Assembly (NCBI GenBank): GCA_009829735.1
Contig: CM020619.1
Location: forward strand, 30,835,751 to 30,899,750
Origin: Pyropia yezoensis
Lineage: Eukaryota; Rhodophyta; Bangiophyceae; Bangiales; Bangiaceae
DNA: 64,000 nt
Reading direction: 5' to 3'
In this document: piece after piece, positions 51,796 through 64,000 of the stretch
Layout: each line of letters starts with the position of its first letter
How positions within the stretch are numbered: the first letter of the stretch is position 1
Program-made: the position numbers and the translations under genes
The notes under the pieces: generated by a model
Databases searched by the model: none
Told to the model about the DNA's origin: nothing
Seen by the model: only the letters and a program-made list of their open reading frames with translations

Positions 51796-54700
51796 CACCC
51801 TTGAGCTTCGGTATCATCCATGATAGCTTGGCCAACCAAGCTAGGTGTATACGTTCGGCCGGTTGGCCCTTCGGTGTATCATACCGAGTGCACCTGCCGG
51901 GTGGCAGCGTCAGATTACCGACGCCCATCGGCGTGACCCACTCCAGTGGGGCGATGTTGGTACTCCGATGTGGCCTGGCATTGTATGCCAGGGTGAGTAC
52001 GGACAGAAGCCTGTCCCAAGTGTTCGTGTGCTCGGCCACGTAGCACTGTAGCATCTGAACGATGGTACGGTTGAACCGCTCCACCTGCCCGTAGGTTTGC
52101 GGGTCGTAGTCGGATGCCCGACGTGGTTCAATACCGAAGATGCCCAGGACCTTAGTGCAGAATGCAGACGTAAGGTTTGCTCCGTTGTCGGAGAGGAGTT
52201 GCTTCATGACTCCGTATGCACTGATCCAGTGGTCAACCACTGCGTTCATGATGGTGTATGCCGTATCATTCGGGATGGCTGCCGCTCGCGACAGCTTAGT
52301 GAAGCGGTCAGACATGACCAGGATGTACCTGTTCCCTTCTTCCGTTACCGGAAGTGGCCCGAGTATGTCGATAGCGACTTGCTCGTTGGGCCCATCGGGT
52401 GGGAATAGCTTCATGGCAGACGCCTGCCTATGCAGACTCATGCGGTTACGTGCACAGGGGTGGCATCCCTTTACGTGGTCGACCACGTCGACGGCCATTG
52501 CTGGCCAGTAGAAGAACCTTCGCATTGCTGCGAACATACGTGAACCCCCCGGGTGTCCGGCTGTAGGGTTCTCGTGTTCTCGTTCCATGACGGCTTGCCG
52601 TAAGGACACGGGAACCACGACTTGATGTCGTCCATCGGCGGGTGCCCGCCGGTATATGAGTCCGACTTCATTCTCGGAGAAGATGCCGGCTGTACCGGCC
52701 AGGAGGTTGGCGCGATGGCGTCTACAGTCGTAGTCATTGGCTTGTGCCTCGCGGAAGTCCGCGAGAGTCAGTGGGCATGCTCGGTGTGCCATGGTATGGT
52801 CAACCATACCTTGGGTGGCGTTACCCACCAGGCAGACCGGTACCACCGGGATGTCCTCGTCCACCGGGCGGGTATCCCCGCTCGGGGTGTCGAGTCGAGA
52901 CAGCCCGTCTCCGAGGTGGTGGGCTGACCCAGCCTTATACACGGTGCGGTAGTCGTGCTCGGCCATCTTTAGCCTCCATCGGGCTAGCCTCCCATGGCTA
53001 TCGAAAATCCTTGTCACCAAGGTTGAGGAGCCATCGTAGGGGTTCGTGGTCGGACCTCACGATGAACCTAGAGCCCTCCAGGTATGGGCGGAGCAGTTGC
53101 ACTGCCCATATAACTCCGAGGCACTCACGCTCGGTGGCACTATAGTTACGCTCAGCTGGGTTGAGTGTCCGGCTGAAGTATCCTACCGGACGTAGGTCCG
53201 GGATAACGTTATCGGTACCGATCATCGTCTCTCCCTGTAACAGGGTGCATCCCACTTGGGTGTCGCACGCATCGACATCGATGACGAAGGTACCCCGTCG
53301 GTGCGGTAACGCAAGGACGGGTGGGGATAGTAGGGCTCGCTTCAGCGACTCGAATGCCTCCTCTTCGCTAGGCGAAGGGGGTTGGAGTTCCTTGGGCAGG
53401 GTACTGCTCGTAAGAACCGTTAACGGTTTAGCTATCCGAGCGAAGTCCTTGACGAACCGTCGGTATACGTTGCACATTCCCAGGAAGCTCTTGAGCTGCG
53501 TCTGGGTGTTAGGGAACCGGGCATCCCGGAGTGCCCGGGTATTGGCTTCGAGTACCCCTAGTTTACCGGGGGTTATCTGGTGGCCCAGATACTCGACCGT
53601 CTGTTGGAAGAAGGCGCACTTCTTCAGACGCAGGGTTACCCCGGCGTTCCGCAAGAGGGTGAGTACCTCGTCAACATGTTGCACATGGTCATCCATGTTA
53701 CGCGAGAAGACGATGACGTCATCGAGGTACACTAGGCAGTTACGCCACTTCACCCCCGACAGTATAATGTCGATAGCGCGCTGGAATGTAGCGGGGGCGT
53801 TGGACAATCCGAAGGGCATCCTTAGGAACTCGTACACTCCACTGTGACAGACGAGTGCCGTCTTGGGGATATCCTCGTCCGCCACTGGGATCTGCCAGTA
53901 TCCGGCATTGCATTCGATGGTGGTAAACACCGTAGCTTCCCCCAGGGAGTCGATGCATTCATCCATCCTTGGTAAAGGGTATGAGTCTTCCTTGGTAACC
54001 AAGTTGAGGCGTCGATAATCGATGCAGAACCGAGGAGTTTGATCCTTCTTCGGTACGATGACGACTGCGGCACCCCACTCCGACATCGAAGGTCGTATCA
54101 CCTTCGCTTCGCTCATCCTCTTCACTTCTCCATCAACGATCTCTCGTTGCATAGGTCCCGCTCGGTGCGGTTGTGACCGGGCGGGTCGTGCGCCTGGTAC
54201 CAGGTCTATACGATGTTGGGTTGCCCCAATGGTACCCAAGGCTCCGCCTGTCCACATGACGTCATGCTTTCTTAGCATCTGTCGTACCCCTTCGGCTACC
54301 GAAGGGGGAACGTGGTCGAGGTCAGCCTCGGCCAGGGCCTTCAGTGCTTCTTGGTCCATTGGCGGAATGTCCGCCAGAGCCGCCGATGGGTTAGGCTTCC
54401 CGTCATCGGGTTGCTGTCGCTCGGTGGTCTCGGCGACCGCCAGCACCTCAAGTGGCTCCACTTGACCTTCCTTGTCAGGGGTAAGGATATCTCCTTCGTA
54501 GAGCTCGGCAATCCCGAGGACAGTTCCCTTCGGGAGGGTGACTGCCTTACGGCGATAGTTCGCCATCACTAGGAGGGACGACCCCTTTGCTGGGAGGTCT
54601 ATGAGACCGTTGGCCATGGTCAACTCATGGCGCTTGTACGTCCGCAGGTTGGACCGGACTCTGCAGATGCCTGCGAGGTCGCAGTTAACCGGGAGGACTG

Positions 54701-55466
54701 TCTCCGACAACGGCTCGAAGCGAGTTCGCTTGGCCAACCGAAGTGTCTTCGGCTCGACACTTGCGTACACCTCAGCCACGTTAACGTGGCTCCCTTGTAG
54801 CGTCAGGTCCCTGACGATAGCCGTGTGTCCTCGCTTCGTCCCGTCGGCTTCTTGAAGCTCGACGGTCCTCCGGCCTGGCCGGATTGCATCCACGTGAACG
54901 TTGATGAAGGTGCACCCCAGTATGCAGGGCACAGATAGGGTCTCACACACCAGGAAGTCAAGTTCCGTAGTGAGTTCCCCGATGGTAGCCCGCAGCGACA
55001 TCGCTGCGGTCGTACGAATGAGGCGACCATTCGCGTCCTTGATGGTGGGTCCCCGAGTCACTCTGACTCGCGGAAGCCACTTGTCCGGGAGGGTATCCTT
55101 CCGGATAAGGTTGGGTCCAGCCCCTGTATCTAATACAGGGTAGTACGATCGTGTCGACTGGGGGTCAACCCCCAGTGTGGCTGATACCTTGAAGTTCTCC
55201 AAGGTAAACAGCACATGTCCTACACCGATATCCGGTGTTCCTCGGGCATCCTGGACAGGGCCCTTGGCTGGTTCAACGTGACAGGGCATCCCGTCCTCTC
55301 CTCCCAACCTTGGAGGTTGGTCATCAATCCCCTGACGCCGTGTCGTCGGGGCCGGAAGGTGTACCCGGGGATTGATGCGGCGTCGGCTCAACCGCGCTCT
55401 CCGTGGGGCTTTCCCCGCGGTACTCCGGGGTGGCTTGCTTGGGTTACCCCAGCGCCCCCCGGTCAT
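51796..55466 (-). pseudogene. B2 pol, N-terminal and central piece
   Basis: Reading right to left: protease (DTGAG, near 55130), RT with YLDD (near 53733) and RNase H in one frame from 55466. A one-base insertion near 53005 (GATTTTCG instead of GATTCCG) then shifts the frame. RNase H end, zinc finger and integrase core continue from 53020 to 51791. There B1 interrupts after KLKG, and the rest lies at 40472-40973. RT has IECNAGYWQ where B1 has IDCNAGYWQ. Confidence 0.92.
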
Positions 55467-55474
55467 CCTTCCTC

Positions 55475-57658
55475 TTACTCGTTTCCCACCCTTGGTAGGG
55501 TGCTGTCCGCCGGGACATCCGGCTGAGGAGGTGCCCCCTCGACGGCCAGTACTCCACCTGGAGCTGGCTGCCTACCCGGTGCGGGTCCGGGTGCTCTAGC
55601 GGGATACCCCCCGGTGGATGCCTTGCGTTGCGCCGCTGCCCGCCGAGACTCCTCGGGGATGAGTGGGCAGGAAGACACCCAGTGCTGGGGATCCCCACAC
55701 AACATACATCCGGACGTGCCGGTCCCCCCTTGAGTTCGCATCGGGGTAGCCCCGTAGCTGCGGTTGCCTCCCTCGGGCGCCCGAGTGCCTGCTCTCTGGT
55801 AGACCTTGGGTCCTTGCGTCAACCGGAACATGGATTCCCCCAACCGGTTGGGTCGGCCCGCAATCTGCGGAGGTGCCTTCATACGTACTGCCCATGTTGG
55901 CAGGGGCTGGTGAGGGTTGCCCGTAACCGGGGCATACCCCGTAGTGCGCACATACGGGACGCGCCGTCCCGCTCCCTCGTTGACCTGGAACTGGGTCCCA
56001 GCCGGGGCGATGTACGCTACCGTACCGTGTTCATCAATCACTGGCGTAGCCGGTAACAACAGGTGGCCCTGTTGGTCAACTAGAGGTTCATCCTCGCCCG
56101 TAGGGGTATGTTCGGTCGCCACCAGTACTGGTGCGGCCTTACGTTCCACCTTCTCTTGCCTCGGTACCGGGGTGAGACTGGGCTTGCCTCCCACACCCTT
56201 GGGCTTTGCGGCCAGAGCACACTCCGGGTGTAGAACCCGGTAGGCGTCCCCTAGGGACTAGCACATATGCATCAGTCGACTGAAGTTCGTCCGGGCCGTA
56301 TTGGCTCCCTGTGCGGATATCCGCACGTAGTTGAGTACTCCTGCGAACAGGATGGCCCGTAGTTCCCCTTCTCAGAGGAGCTTCCCCAGCTCGTAGTCGA
56401 GCTCTTGAATCCGTCGTCCGAACATCTCCTCATCCTCCCAGCTCTGGGCGGTGGCAGTGCGCAGGGCCCGGCAGTGGTCCTCGCACTTGTCCTCACTGAG
56501 GTCACTGCTTAGCAGGTCCTTGAGGATCCCACGGTAGTCCATGGGGGTGGCCGCAACCCTCATTCCCGGCATCGGGGATGCCTGGCGAAGGATGCCTCGC
56601 ACCCGTTCATCAACAAAGAACGGGAGGATCTCCAGGGTCAGCCCCTCCTTGACGAGCGCCTTCCCTGCGGCTGCCTTGAAGCTAGTCAAGAAGCCGATGA
56701 CTGCCAACGGACGTCCGTTTGGGCCCCCGAACATAGGGACTCCCTTCATAAGGGTCTGCATAGAGCGGATCGCTCGGTGCGACGTATTACGCATCAATTC
56801 CGATACGGTGGTAGAGCGGTCCTCCAAACGATAACGTTCCGGAGTAAGAACCGACCGGAAGACCTCGTTGACGATCTTCTTGTCAGCGTCCTGGATATCC
56901 AGTCGCTTAGCCAGTTGATGAGCAAACTCATCGGACTCCATCCGCTTCAGTAGGCTCGCAGATACCTGCGCGGTCATAGCTTCCACCACTGACGGTGGTA
57001 CTTCAGGCGTCGGCACCTTGGGAACCCGAGCTGCCTGGCCTCTTTCGTCGTGGGGATACCGTGAGAGGGTACCCCCTCCCCCAATAACCGACTCTCCACC
57101 GGCGTAAGTATCCGCCGGGTCGTGTCCACGGAGTCCGCTTCGGGTGCTCCGAGCGTATTGCCCCGTGTGACTCCGTTCCAGCTCTGCCGACGAGTCGGAT
57201 CCATACCCCATTGTGTCCGGGAGCTGTCCAGGAGTAGCAACACCGGGGTTGACCCTGGTGGACTCCGAAAGTAGTCCGGCCGGTTCAATCCGTACCGGTG
57301 TGGGAGGAACACGACGAAGTCCCGTCGTGTGGCGTGTTGACATCAACACTGCCCTTGTGTCCTCCGTCCGATCTTGACGGGCGTCGAGCCCGGAAAACCG
57401 GGCCTCGATGCGGGCCAATGATGCCATCAGGGACTCCCCTGGTGAAGGAGGCGGCGAAGTGAGGTCGGTCGACGACAGTTGAGGCGGGCCCCCGCCTCCC
57501 GCCGTCCGAGCCGTGCCAAACGTCAATCCGGCACCGGAAAGTATTGGCGTCTCAATGTTGTCGATCGGGTTCCCGATCCCGGTTCCCGTAGTCACCTCCG
57601 GAGTCGGCGTCGACGCCGATCCGTCATCTTGAACGTTCCCCGTCTCTTGGGTAGACAT
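55475..57658 (-). pseudogene. B2 gag, two in-frame stops
   Basis: The start ATG at 57658 matches B1. The frame is open through the Thr/Pro-rich and capsid-like regions to a TGA at about 56372 (GGA in B1). A second stop, TAG near 56260 (AAG in B1), precedes the final open part 56194-55475. That part carries the zinc knuckle CMLCGDPQHWVSSC. The slippery heptamer is preserved at 55481-55487 (complement). Confidence 0.9.
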
Positions 57659-57864
57659 AGTCACAATCAGTCAACCGACGTAACAATCACCACGAATAAG
57701 AGAGCGAGGGGGTAGATTGGGGAGAGTAACAGTAGATCACAGTCAAAGGTAAAAACTCAACACGATCGATCAGGTCGCAACACCACGAGTACAAGAAAAG
57801 GACCGGATCCCTATCCGTGTGCCAGGGCCGAAGACGGCGTCACCACACGGGTGACGGAAACCCG

Positions 57865-57882
57865 TCCCCTGCTGCTCCACCA
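57865..57882 (-). other. Primer-binding site for tRNA-Ala (B2)
   Basis: The complement reads TGGTGGAGCAGCAGGGGA, identical to B1, 1 bp inside the 5' LTR. Confidence 0.9.
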
Positions 57883-57883
57883 A

Positions 57884-58246
57884 TGTAGCACAATAGGTAT
57901 CCGTCGCACGTCCACTCTCCGGGAACACTCACCAAGGGGGATCGGCACCAACGTCACCGGGAGGCCAAGGTTGCTGTCCTTGGAGCGCAAGCCACGGGAC
58001 CAAGATGGGAGCCCAAATGGGAGGGGTTTGTTGCTCTGCCTTGGCCGGCGGTGGATTCGCCGCCGGCCCCCACGTTATAAACCCTCGGAGACACTACTAA
58101 CTACCCTCCACCCCAAGATGCAAGTCCCTCTGGTCATACGTAACTTATAGATACCGTGACCAGTACGGACTCTCAAATTGAAAGCCAAGGATTAGAAGTA
58201 GCCCCCCTAATATTAGGGTTACAATACGGCCAACCATATTGCTACA
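57884..58246 (-). repeat. B2 5' LTR
   Basis: The 363-bp LTR differs at about 14 positions from its partner at 36670-37032. It is followed by the target duplication CCGGG and the continuation of A3. Confidence 0.94.
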
Positions 58247-60502
58247 CCGGGGCGCATCAGAATCAACGAGAAGAATTTGTAGGCTATCCGTAAGGCTCAG
58301 TACCCCCGGACCCAGACACAGATGAGGAGCTTCCTCAGGATGTGTAACGTGTACCGACGTTTCACAAAGGGCTTCGACAAGGTGGCAAAGCCGCTGAACC
58401 ATCTAGTCAACTTGACGCTGCCAAGAAGCCTGCCTCCCCCAAATCGGGTGGAGGAGGAGTCCTTTGAGACCCTTCCGGATCAGTTGCTGCAACCTCCCAC
58501 CTTGGCTACTCCCACGTTGGGAAGCCACCATGTCCTCGACCTGAATGCTAGCTACGACAAACGTGGTTGTGAACTGCTACAGCAACAGCCGAAAAGGAGT
58601 AATTGCCGGTGGGATCCTTCAGCAAGGGGCTGAACTCGGCCGAGCGAAACTATGGAGTCACGGAGTTGCAGGGACTCGCAGTGGTGTGGGCGGTGACGTC
58701 ACTTCGTCACTGCCTCGAGGGTGAGAAGTTCCTCATCCGCTGTGACCACCGCGCGTTGCAGTTCATCTTCAAGACGGATTGCACGAACACACGCCTGAAC
58801 AGGTGGAGGGTGCGACTGGCACCCTTCAACTTTGATATTGAGTACCGACCTGGCAGGCAACATGCCCTTACCGACGGCCTTTCTCGGGTACCTACCGAGG
58901 GGATGGACACTAACTCAGTCGATGATGACATCCCCATCGTGGGGGTAGTCACGCGCTCGGGTCAGGCGTTGAACCCCGAGGCGCCAGGGAACAAGAAGTA
59001 CTTGCCCCTGTCCCTGGACGAGGTGGTGAAGGCCCAGGCCGAGGATCCCTTCTGCAAGTCGCAGAGGGATACACTGGATACAGTGGCGGAGACGGGACTC
59101 TTTCTGGGAGACGATGGCCTCCTCATGAGGGGGGGGGGTAGTCCTGGGGACTGAACAACTTGTCGTCCCCGCATCCCTCAAGGACAGTATCCTTGAGAGG
59201 GAGCACAACGCTCCCACAGGTGGACACCTGGGGTCTAGTAAACTGTACCAGACCCTGAGGACCACGTACTACTGGCCGTCCATGGTGGTGGACATCTACA
59301 GTTGGGTGGCTGCCTGCACAAGTCGTGCACAGAACCGTCTGATGGAACGGCGGCCTACTACGGCTATGCTATTGTTTCCGGCCAAGGAGCCCTTTGCCGC
59401 GTTGGTGATGGACATCCTTGGGCCACTGCCAGTGACCGAGGAGGCCAACGAGTACCTCCTGGTTATCGGTGACCGCATCACGAAACGTACGCGAGCGATC
59501 CCACTGGCAGAGATCACGGCCATGTCGGTCGTGTCAGCCTTCCTAGATCACTGGGTTGCCGCGTATGGCATTCCGGACAGTACACTATCGGACAGTGGAC
59601 CGCAATTAGCGTCTGTACTGTTTCAGGGAGTGCTGGATATGTTGGGGGTGCGGGCAGACTATGCCACCCCCTACCACCCACAAACTAATGGGCAGGTGGA
59701 GCGCTTCAACAAAACTGTTGTTCGGCAGCTGCGCCACTACGTGAGTGAGCACGTGAAAACGTGGGACCAGTACATTTCTATTCGTACCACTGCCTACAAT
59801 TCGCAGGTTCACTCATCTACCGGGGAAGTACCCCTCGCCTTTGTGACCCCCCGTCGCGTGCGGTCTATTGCCGTAAGGCGGCCGCTCCCAACTAGAAAGG
59901 CCGATGGCAGTACACCTACTTCCACATAGAGTTGGGCGGAGTTCGCTGCTAGGCTAAAAAAACTCATCCCTAAAGTCAGGGCTGAGATGGACAAAGCGCA
60001 AAAGCGCTATAAGCGTACTTTTGACATGAAGGTGCGCAACGCCAAGCACGTCCCCGAGCAGGGTGACTGGGTACTGGCTAACTCACAAACCCCAACTGGG
60101 AGTAAGTTGGTGGTCCAGACGAAGGGGCCTTACGAGGTCCTTCGTGCAGATGGACGGCGGTTCAATATCGAGAGTGACGATGGGGTCCGCACAGTGAACG
60201 GACAGGACGTGGCAAAAGTTGCACCACCTCCTGCATAAGACCCGGCTTGGGCGCGTGCGTCGGAAGCGTGGCGCCTCACTTCACTGCATGCGGCCAAACA
60301 GGGCCCGCAGGAGTACGTGTTCGATAAGTTCATCGACCACGGATGGGATGAGGACACTGACCGCCTCATGTTGAGGGTGCGTTGGTTCGGCTACAAAGCC
60401 AAGGATGATACGTGGGAATATGTGGAGGACCTTCCCGCTGAGAAGGTCCGGGCATACTGTGCCCGGAATGAGATAGACCCTAACAGCCCCCCCTCAATGT
60501 GA
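58247..60502 (+). pseudogene. A3 pol, C-terminal half (RT end, RNase H, integrase, chromodomain)
   Basis: The RT connection region (58322-58600) is diverged from A1 and ends at a frame break near 58600. RNase H (58603-59154) keeps YFSK-like, CDHRALQF and PGRQHALTDGLSR segments and ends at the same ten-G run (59129-59138). Integrase (59282-59929) retains the D, D and E motifs; the CTSC of its zinc finger is CTSR here, a lost ligand. TAG near 59928, TAA near 60236 and lost frames separate the GPY region (60090-60235) from the chromodomain (60317-60502). Confidence 0.9.
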
Positions 60503-60613
60503 GAGAAGGCTGAGTAACAGTGCCAAGAGAGTGCTTCAAATCGAAGTGGTACGCAGAGTGGCTTTCAACTACAGCCCTAGTCCACACACTCTCACAACAA
60601 AGGCAGCTGCCAA

Positions 60614-62782
60614 CTAGGCATGCATGCTAGACTCTCCAACTCCACGGCCCTCGCCCTCACGTGGAGGCGAGCGGCGAGACCCACGCCGATAACGTTCCCT
60701 ACCCGATGGCGGGGGCGGCGGCTCCAAGTCGGAACCGTCGCGCCCCTCACGGTCGCGCAAGTGGCGACGACCGCGGCTACATTTCTGCTTGGTCTTGCGC
60801 GCAAGTTGGCGACGCAGACGCTGGACCGACTCTGTCTCCGACGGGGTAGAGGACTCCGAGACGGAATAAGACAACTCGTCTTCCGACACGGAGGGAGACC
60901 GCCGCAAGTGGCGGCGACGACGGCGAGGAGGCGAATATACCTGACTCACTTGACGCTTGCCACGTCCAAGTGGGTCTGGCTGGGGCACAATTGACCCAAT
61001 ACGAGCCAACTCGGTCGTCATAAACTCCGCCACCGACTCGCAACTCGCGGTCGCCACAACAGTACGAACGCGCTCCTTAAGTTGAGGAGTCTCGGAAACC
61101 TGAAGGGTTGCAGTCGACGCGGCCAACAAAGAAATGGTGCGCACGAACGTGGTGATCATCACCTCTGAAGTCGCGGGCGTGGCCGGAAAAACCGACTTGA
61201 TATAGACCGTCAGGAGGGTGGCCCCCAAGTTGGGGGACACCGGGGTGAACGACTCAATGGCAACGCTGATCGGGATGTCCCCGTGCGGTTGGAAAGGGAC
61301 AGGAGGAAGCGGAGGGGCTCGCCGAGTTGGCGGAGCCCGAGAGTAATTGCGACCCCTACTCGGGGCCCCCGCAGTGGGTTGAGTCATGTTGTCATCGTGA
61401 GAGGGCACGGCCATCAAGATGGCCTTGTCCGGGGGAAGCGCAGTGTGGCGATCCACCCCCGGGGCATACGGGTAGTCCCCAATGCCCAACCGCTCTCGGA
61501 GTTCCACACGGCCGTCGTGAAGCTCACGACCGACCCAGACGAACTGGCGAAGTGCGCCATCGTCCTTGGGCCCGCGGGAGAAGCAGCGCAACTTGTGCTC
61601 AATGCTCTCCCAAACGATGAGCTTATGAAGACGCAGCATCTCCTCAAGTAGAGTGAGTTGTCCTGATGAGCACCCCTCAGCAACTAGCTTAGGGCTGAGC
61701 TGTTCCAAATCTTGGATAAGCCGGGGGGCGAGATGCCAGAGCATCCCCCGCCGCTGAAAACAAGACACCCACGTCGACATGACCTGGTGGAGCCACTGGG
61801 TTGCCAACATGGCGAACAACAGGTGGTCCGGGCTGGCCGTCAACATGACGGAGCCGAAGTGACCGAGCAACCGTGGAAGTAAAGCCAGAAACCCGTAGGG
61901 GACCTCAACTTGAGGCCACCACTCGGACTTCTTAGGATAGTACTCCTCCTTGCTAGCAGCGGACTGCTGCGGAAACTCGAGTTGAGCCGCGGTCTCCAAG
62001 TAGGGAGCACAGCGGATTGCTGCGGAAACTCAAGTTGAGCCGAGGTCTCCAAGTAGAGACCTCGACGGAAGTCCTTCTCCATCCGCACATCAAAGTGATG
62101 AGTGTGCGGATCGACGTCGAGAAGGTACGGGGGGCGAGTTGCTACCGCGTCCCAAGTGAAGGCCGGCACGTCGGCGGTGCCCGGGATAGTACCCCCACAG
62201 TCCACCATGGCCTTGGCCCGCTGCACGTCCTCGACCTTGTCCTCATCCAGGAAGGCAAACTGGTCCGTCCTGAAGTCGGGAGGAAACCCGACCCTACGGG
62301 GATACTTCTCCCGTAGGCGGTCCCATACACGACTCATCGCTGTGCCAGTTCGTCCACAGCGGAGAACAGTCAAAACCCTCCTCATACAGAGGCCAAGCGG
62401 GGTAAAACCACCGCCCCAAGGCCTCCAGTGAAATATCGCGGCCCGTCTCCGGGAAAGATTCCGCCGCCAACCCAAAGCCGGGTAATGCGGGAGTCCCATC
62501 CCCCGGAGCGATCGCGGAGCCCCCGCCGGAAGTCCCGGCGGGCGCTGCATCATAGGACGTGTCCTTCATACGCCCGTCCAGAGAGTCAGTCTCCACCCCC
62601 GGAGTCACGGTGGCTCTCCCCAAGTGAGGGAGAGACGACCTGGTTGCAATTCCACGAGACCCACCTCGGGTTGAGGAGGGCTCGGATCGCGGGTAGATGG
62701 GTGGCCTCCCCAGCGTGGGGCAGCCCAGTGTAAGGTAAAGAGGATGTGTTGGTCGTGAAGAGGTGAGTACTGATAAGAGCAA
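60614..62782 (-). pseudogene. A3 antisense ORF (aORF-A), frameshifted; lacks the stop seen in A1 and A2
   Basis: Start ATG 62782 corresponds to 25052 in A1. The first part (62782-62294) ends at a shift near 62370, the middle is in another frame to about 61990, and 61999-60614 is one open frame through the core and RS-rich tail. A 53-bp tandem duplication (units starting 61958 and 62011) causes one of the shifts. Here the codon that is TAA in A1 and A2 is CAA, showing that the 548- and 147-residue pieces belong to one protein. Confidence 0.82.
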
Positions 62783-62947
62783 GCTGCCAAGTGGGCAAGC
62801 TTGAGGAGAGGGGCCGTCAACGTGACCGCCTCCACGTCCACGTGACGTACCAGGGGGACAGCAAGTCGCGGCCCCAACGCCGCGATGTGCGCTTCTACGC
62901 CCCCTCGCAGGGCTAATCCGGTTGGTCGGAACTGAGGAGAAGGGAGT

Positions 62948-63417
62948 GTGGCAGTATTAACCCCCAGGTAGGAGGGCAACACGTGCCATGCAAGAGGCGG
63001 CAGGCCACTAGCCTGACCCGTTCCTTCCCTTGCATTTGGGTCCCTACTCCCTAAGTTTGTCGGATAGTTAGCTTAGTAGTAAATCCAGCGTGGATTTGAA
63101 GGTTGGTTGCATTTATCGTATTGAATTTTCGTGTGGCCCGGTGGGCAGGTGCTGGGGTGGGAGATTCTGAGTGGCGAGATTCTGAGGGGACCCTGGGGGG
63201 ATAAGGGGAGCGACAGCGGGGCTTGGCCTTGCTTCCCCGTCCCGACCACGAAACTGTTGGCCCACACACCATTTTCTTGTTTGTCAGTGGGGGGATTCTT
63301 CCGAAAGAGGGACGGAGTGTGTGCGACTTGCACTTCTTCCGGTTCCCCCGACACGGGAGGCAGCCCTTGTGCACCGCCTTAACTTGGGTGTCGCGTGTGC
63401 GAGTGGTTTTTGCCACA
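62948..63417 (+). repeat. A3 3' LTR
   Basis: About 470 bp, TGTGGCAG to TTGCCACA, preceded by the purine tract at 62930-62947. It resembles the 5'-type LTR variant (TCCGAAAGAGGG) of A1 and A2. Confidence 0.9.
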
Positions 63418-63756
63418 GGTGCGTGGGCTTCAGTTGTCGCCAAGCCCAGAGGGAAGCGGCCCAGGCTGCTACTTTGCTTTGAGCTGTCCTGCGCGGCTCA
63501 CGCGTGGTCGTGCCGTCACGCCAATATCATCAACAGGCTTTGACGCGAGGAAGAAGGCTCTGGCAGCGCCATGCTGGGTCCAGTCGTGTTGGTGGCAGCG
63601 ACGAGCTGTCCAGCGAAGATAGCGAAGGGGAGAATGCGGCCGCAGAGTAACGTGCGGAAGTAGCCGCGGAAGACGCGGCGTTGTCGGTGAACCGAGCATT
63701 CAAACCGCGCCGTAGAGCCCGGAACATGTTTTACTGCCGTGGAAAAGTGCCCATGT
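63418..63756 (-). other. Non-repeat flank with a possible 5' coding exon
   Basis: The segment separates A3 from another family B LTR. On the minus strand, ATG at 63727 opens 65 codons beginning MFRALRRGLNARF, rich in Arg, Ser and Ala with few acidic residues, which looks like a mitochondrial presequence. No domain follows before the stop. It could be exon 1 of an interrupted gene or chance. I see no other gene. Confidence 0.3.
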
Positions 63757-64000
63757 TGTAGCAATATGGATGACCGTACTGCGACCCTCAGTTAGGGGGC
63801 ACTACTTCTGATCCTTAACTGTCAAGTAGGGAGTTCGTATTGGTCATGGTGTGTACGAGTTACGCTTGATCAGAGGGACTTGCCTCTTGGAGTGGAGAGT
63901 AGTTAGTGGTCTCCGTGGGTTTATAACGACGGGGCCGGCGGGGAATCCACTGCCGGCCGTGGTAGAACATCAAGCCCCTCCCAATTGAGCTTTCATGTTG
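63757..64000 (+). repeat. Family B LTR, diverged, cut by the window end
   Basis: It begins TGTAGCAATATGGATGACCG like the solo LTR at 9024 but carries many substitutions and small indels. The TATAA-like box and the GCCGGC stem are still visible near 63918-63957. Whether internal sequence follows is not visible. Confidence 0.88.

Larger units (their letters stand above)
36670..58246 (-). mobile_element. Ty3/gypsy chromovirus family B, copy B2 (nested host of B1, inactive)
   Basis: B2 is a minus-oriented element of about 10.8 kb split by B1: 36670-40973 and 51796-58246. Identical LTR ends, and the 5-bp duplication CCGGG at 36665-36669 and 58247-58251, show that it inserted into the reverse transcriptase of A3. 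Its LTRs differ at about 14 of 363 positions. gag, pol and the antisense ORF all carry stops or shifts. Confidence 0.95.
58247..63417 (+). mobile_element. Family A, copy A3, right part (left part at 36092-36669)
   Basis: The RT of A3 resumes at GTCAACGAG-like sequence directly after the CCGGG duplication. The remainder holds the RT end, RNase H, integrase, chromodomain, antisense ORF and 3' LTR. A3 is a 5'-deleted, gag-RT-fused relic and the oldest layer of the nest. Confidence 0.92.

Overview
The window is nuclear DNA of a GC-rich eukaryote. It holds one ordinary protein gene, one tRNA gene, a disrupted and diverged rDNA locus, and about 47 kb of nested Ty3/gypsy LTR retrotransposons. Three features are compatible with a red alga: two group I introns in the SSU gene at sites 516 and 1506 (the pair known from Bangiales), a tRNA-Ala that appears to carry a second intron outside the anticodon loop (known from Cyanidioschyzon), and very GC-rich coding sequence. 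None of this proves the assignment, and the SSU sequence itself was not matched to a genus.

Left part (1-16.6 kb). Bases 1-4343 contain no gene I can defend. A tRNA-Ala(CGC) gene lies at 4344-4443. An FAD-dependent oxidoreductase gene (AIFM2/FSP1/NDH-2-like) lies at about 5.72-7.68 kb. A solo LTR of family B with a perfect 5-bp target duplication (ACTGC) is at 9024-9385. Degenerate spacer repeats (10.4-11.8 kb) lead into a nearly full-length SSU rRNA gene starting near 13824, with group I introns at 14392-14901 and about 16139-16638. A truncated LTR follows within about ten bases of the presumed last SSU exon.

Right part (16.6-64 kb). There are two chromovirus-type families. Family A (LTR about 469 bp, TGTGGCA...TGCCACA) has three copies: A1 (+, 16649-25688), A2 (-, 26713-36091) and A3 (+, 36092-36669 continued at 58247-63417). 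A1 and A2 form a large inverted repeat around a 1-kb spacer that holds an inverted, internally deleted LSU rRNA fragment. Family B (LTR 363 bp, TGTAGCA...) has two long copies: B2 (-, 36670-40973 continued at 51796-58246) lies inside A3 with target duplication CCGGG, and B1 (+, 40974-51795) lies inside B2 with target duplication CACCC. B1 is young (LTRs differ at about 2 of 363 sites) and has uninterrupted gag, pol and third ORF.

How the parts work together. Both families share one plan: LTR, an 18-nt primer site for tRNA-Ala, gag with one CCHC knuckle, a -1 slippery heptamer (G GGA AAC) one codon before the gag stop, pol (protease, reverse transcriptase, RNase H, integrase, chromodomain), then a long ORF on the opposite strand converging on pol, a purine tract and the 3' LTR. 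The antisense ORF (aORF) is present in every long copy, is about 700-900 codons, and shows a recognisable shared core between the two families. It is the least explained component of the window. The primer site matches the 3' end of the tRNA-Ala encoded in this same window, and its 18th base fits the spliced rather than the unspliced T-loop.
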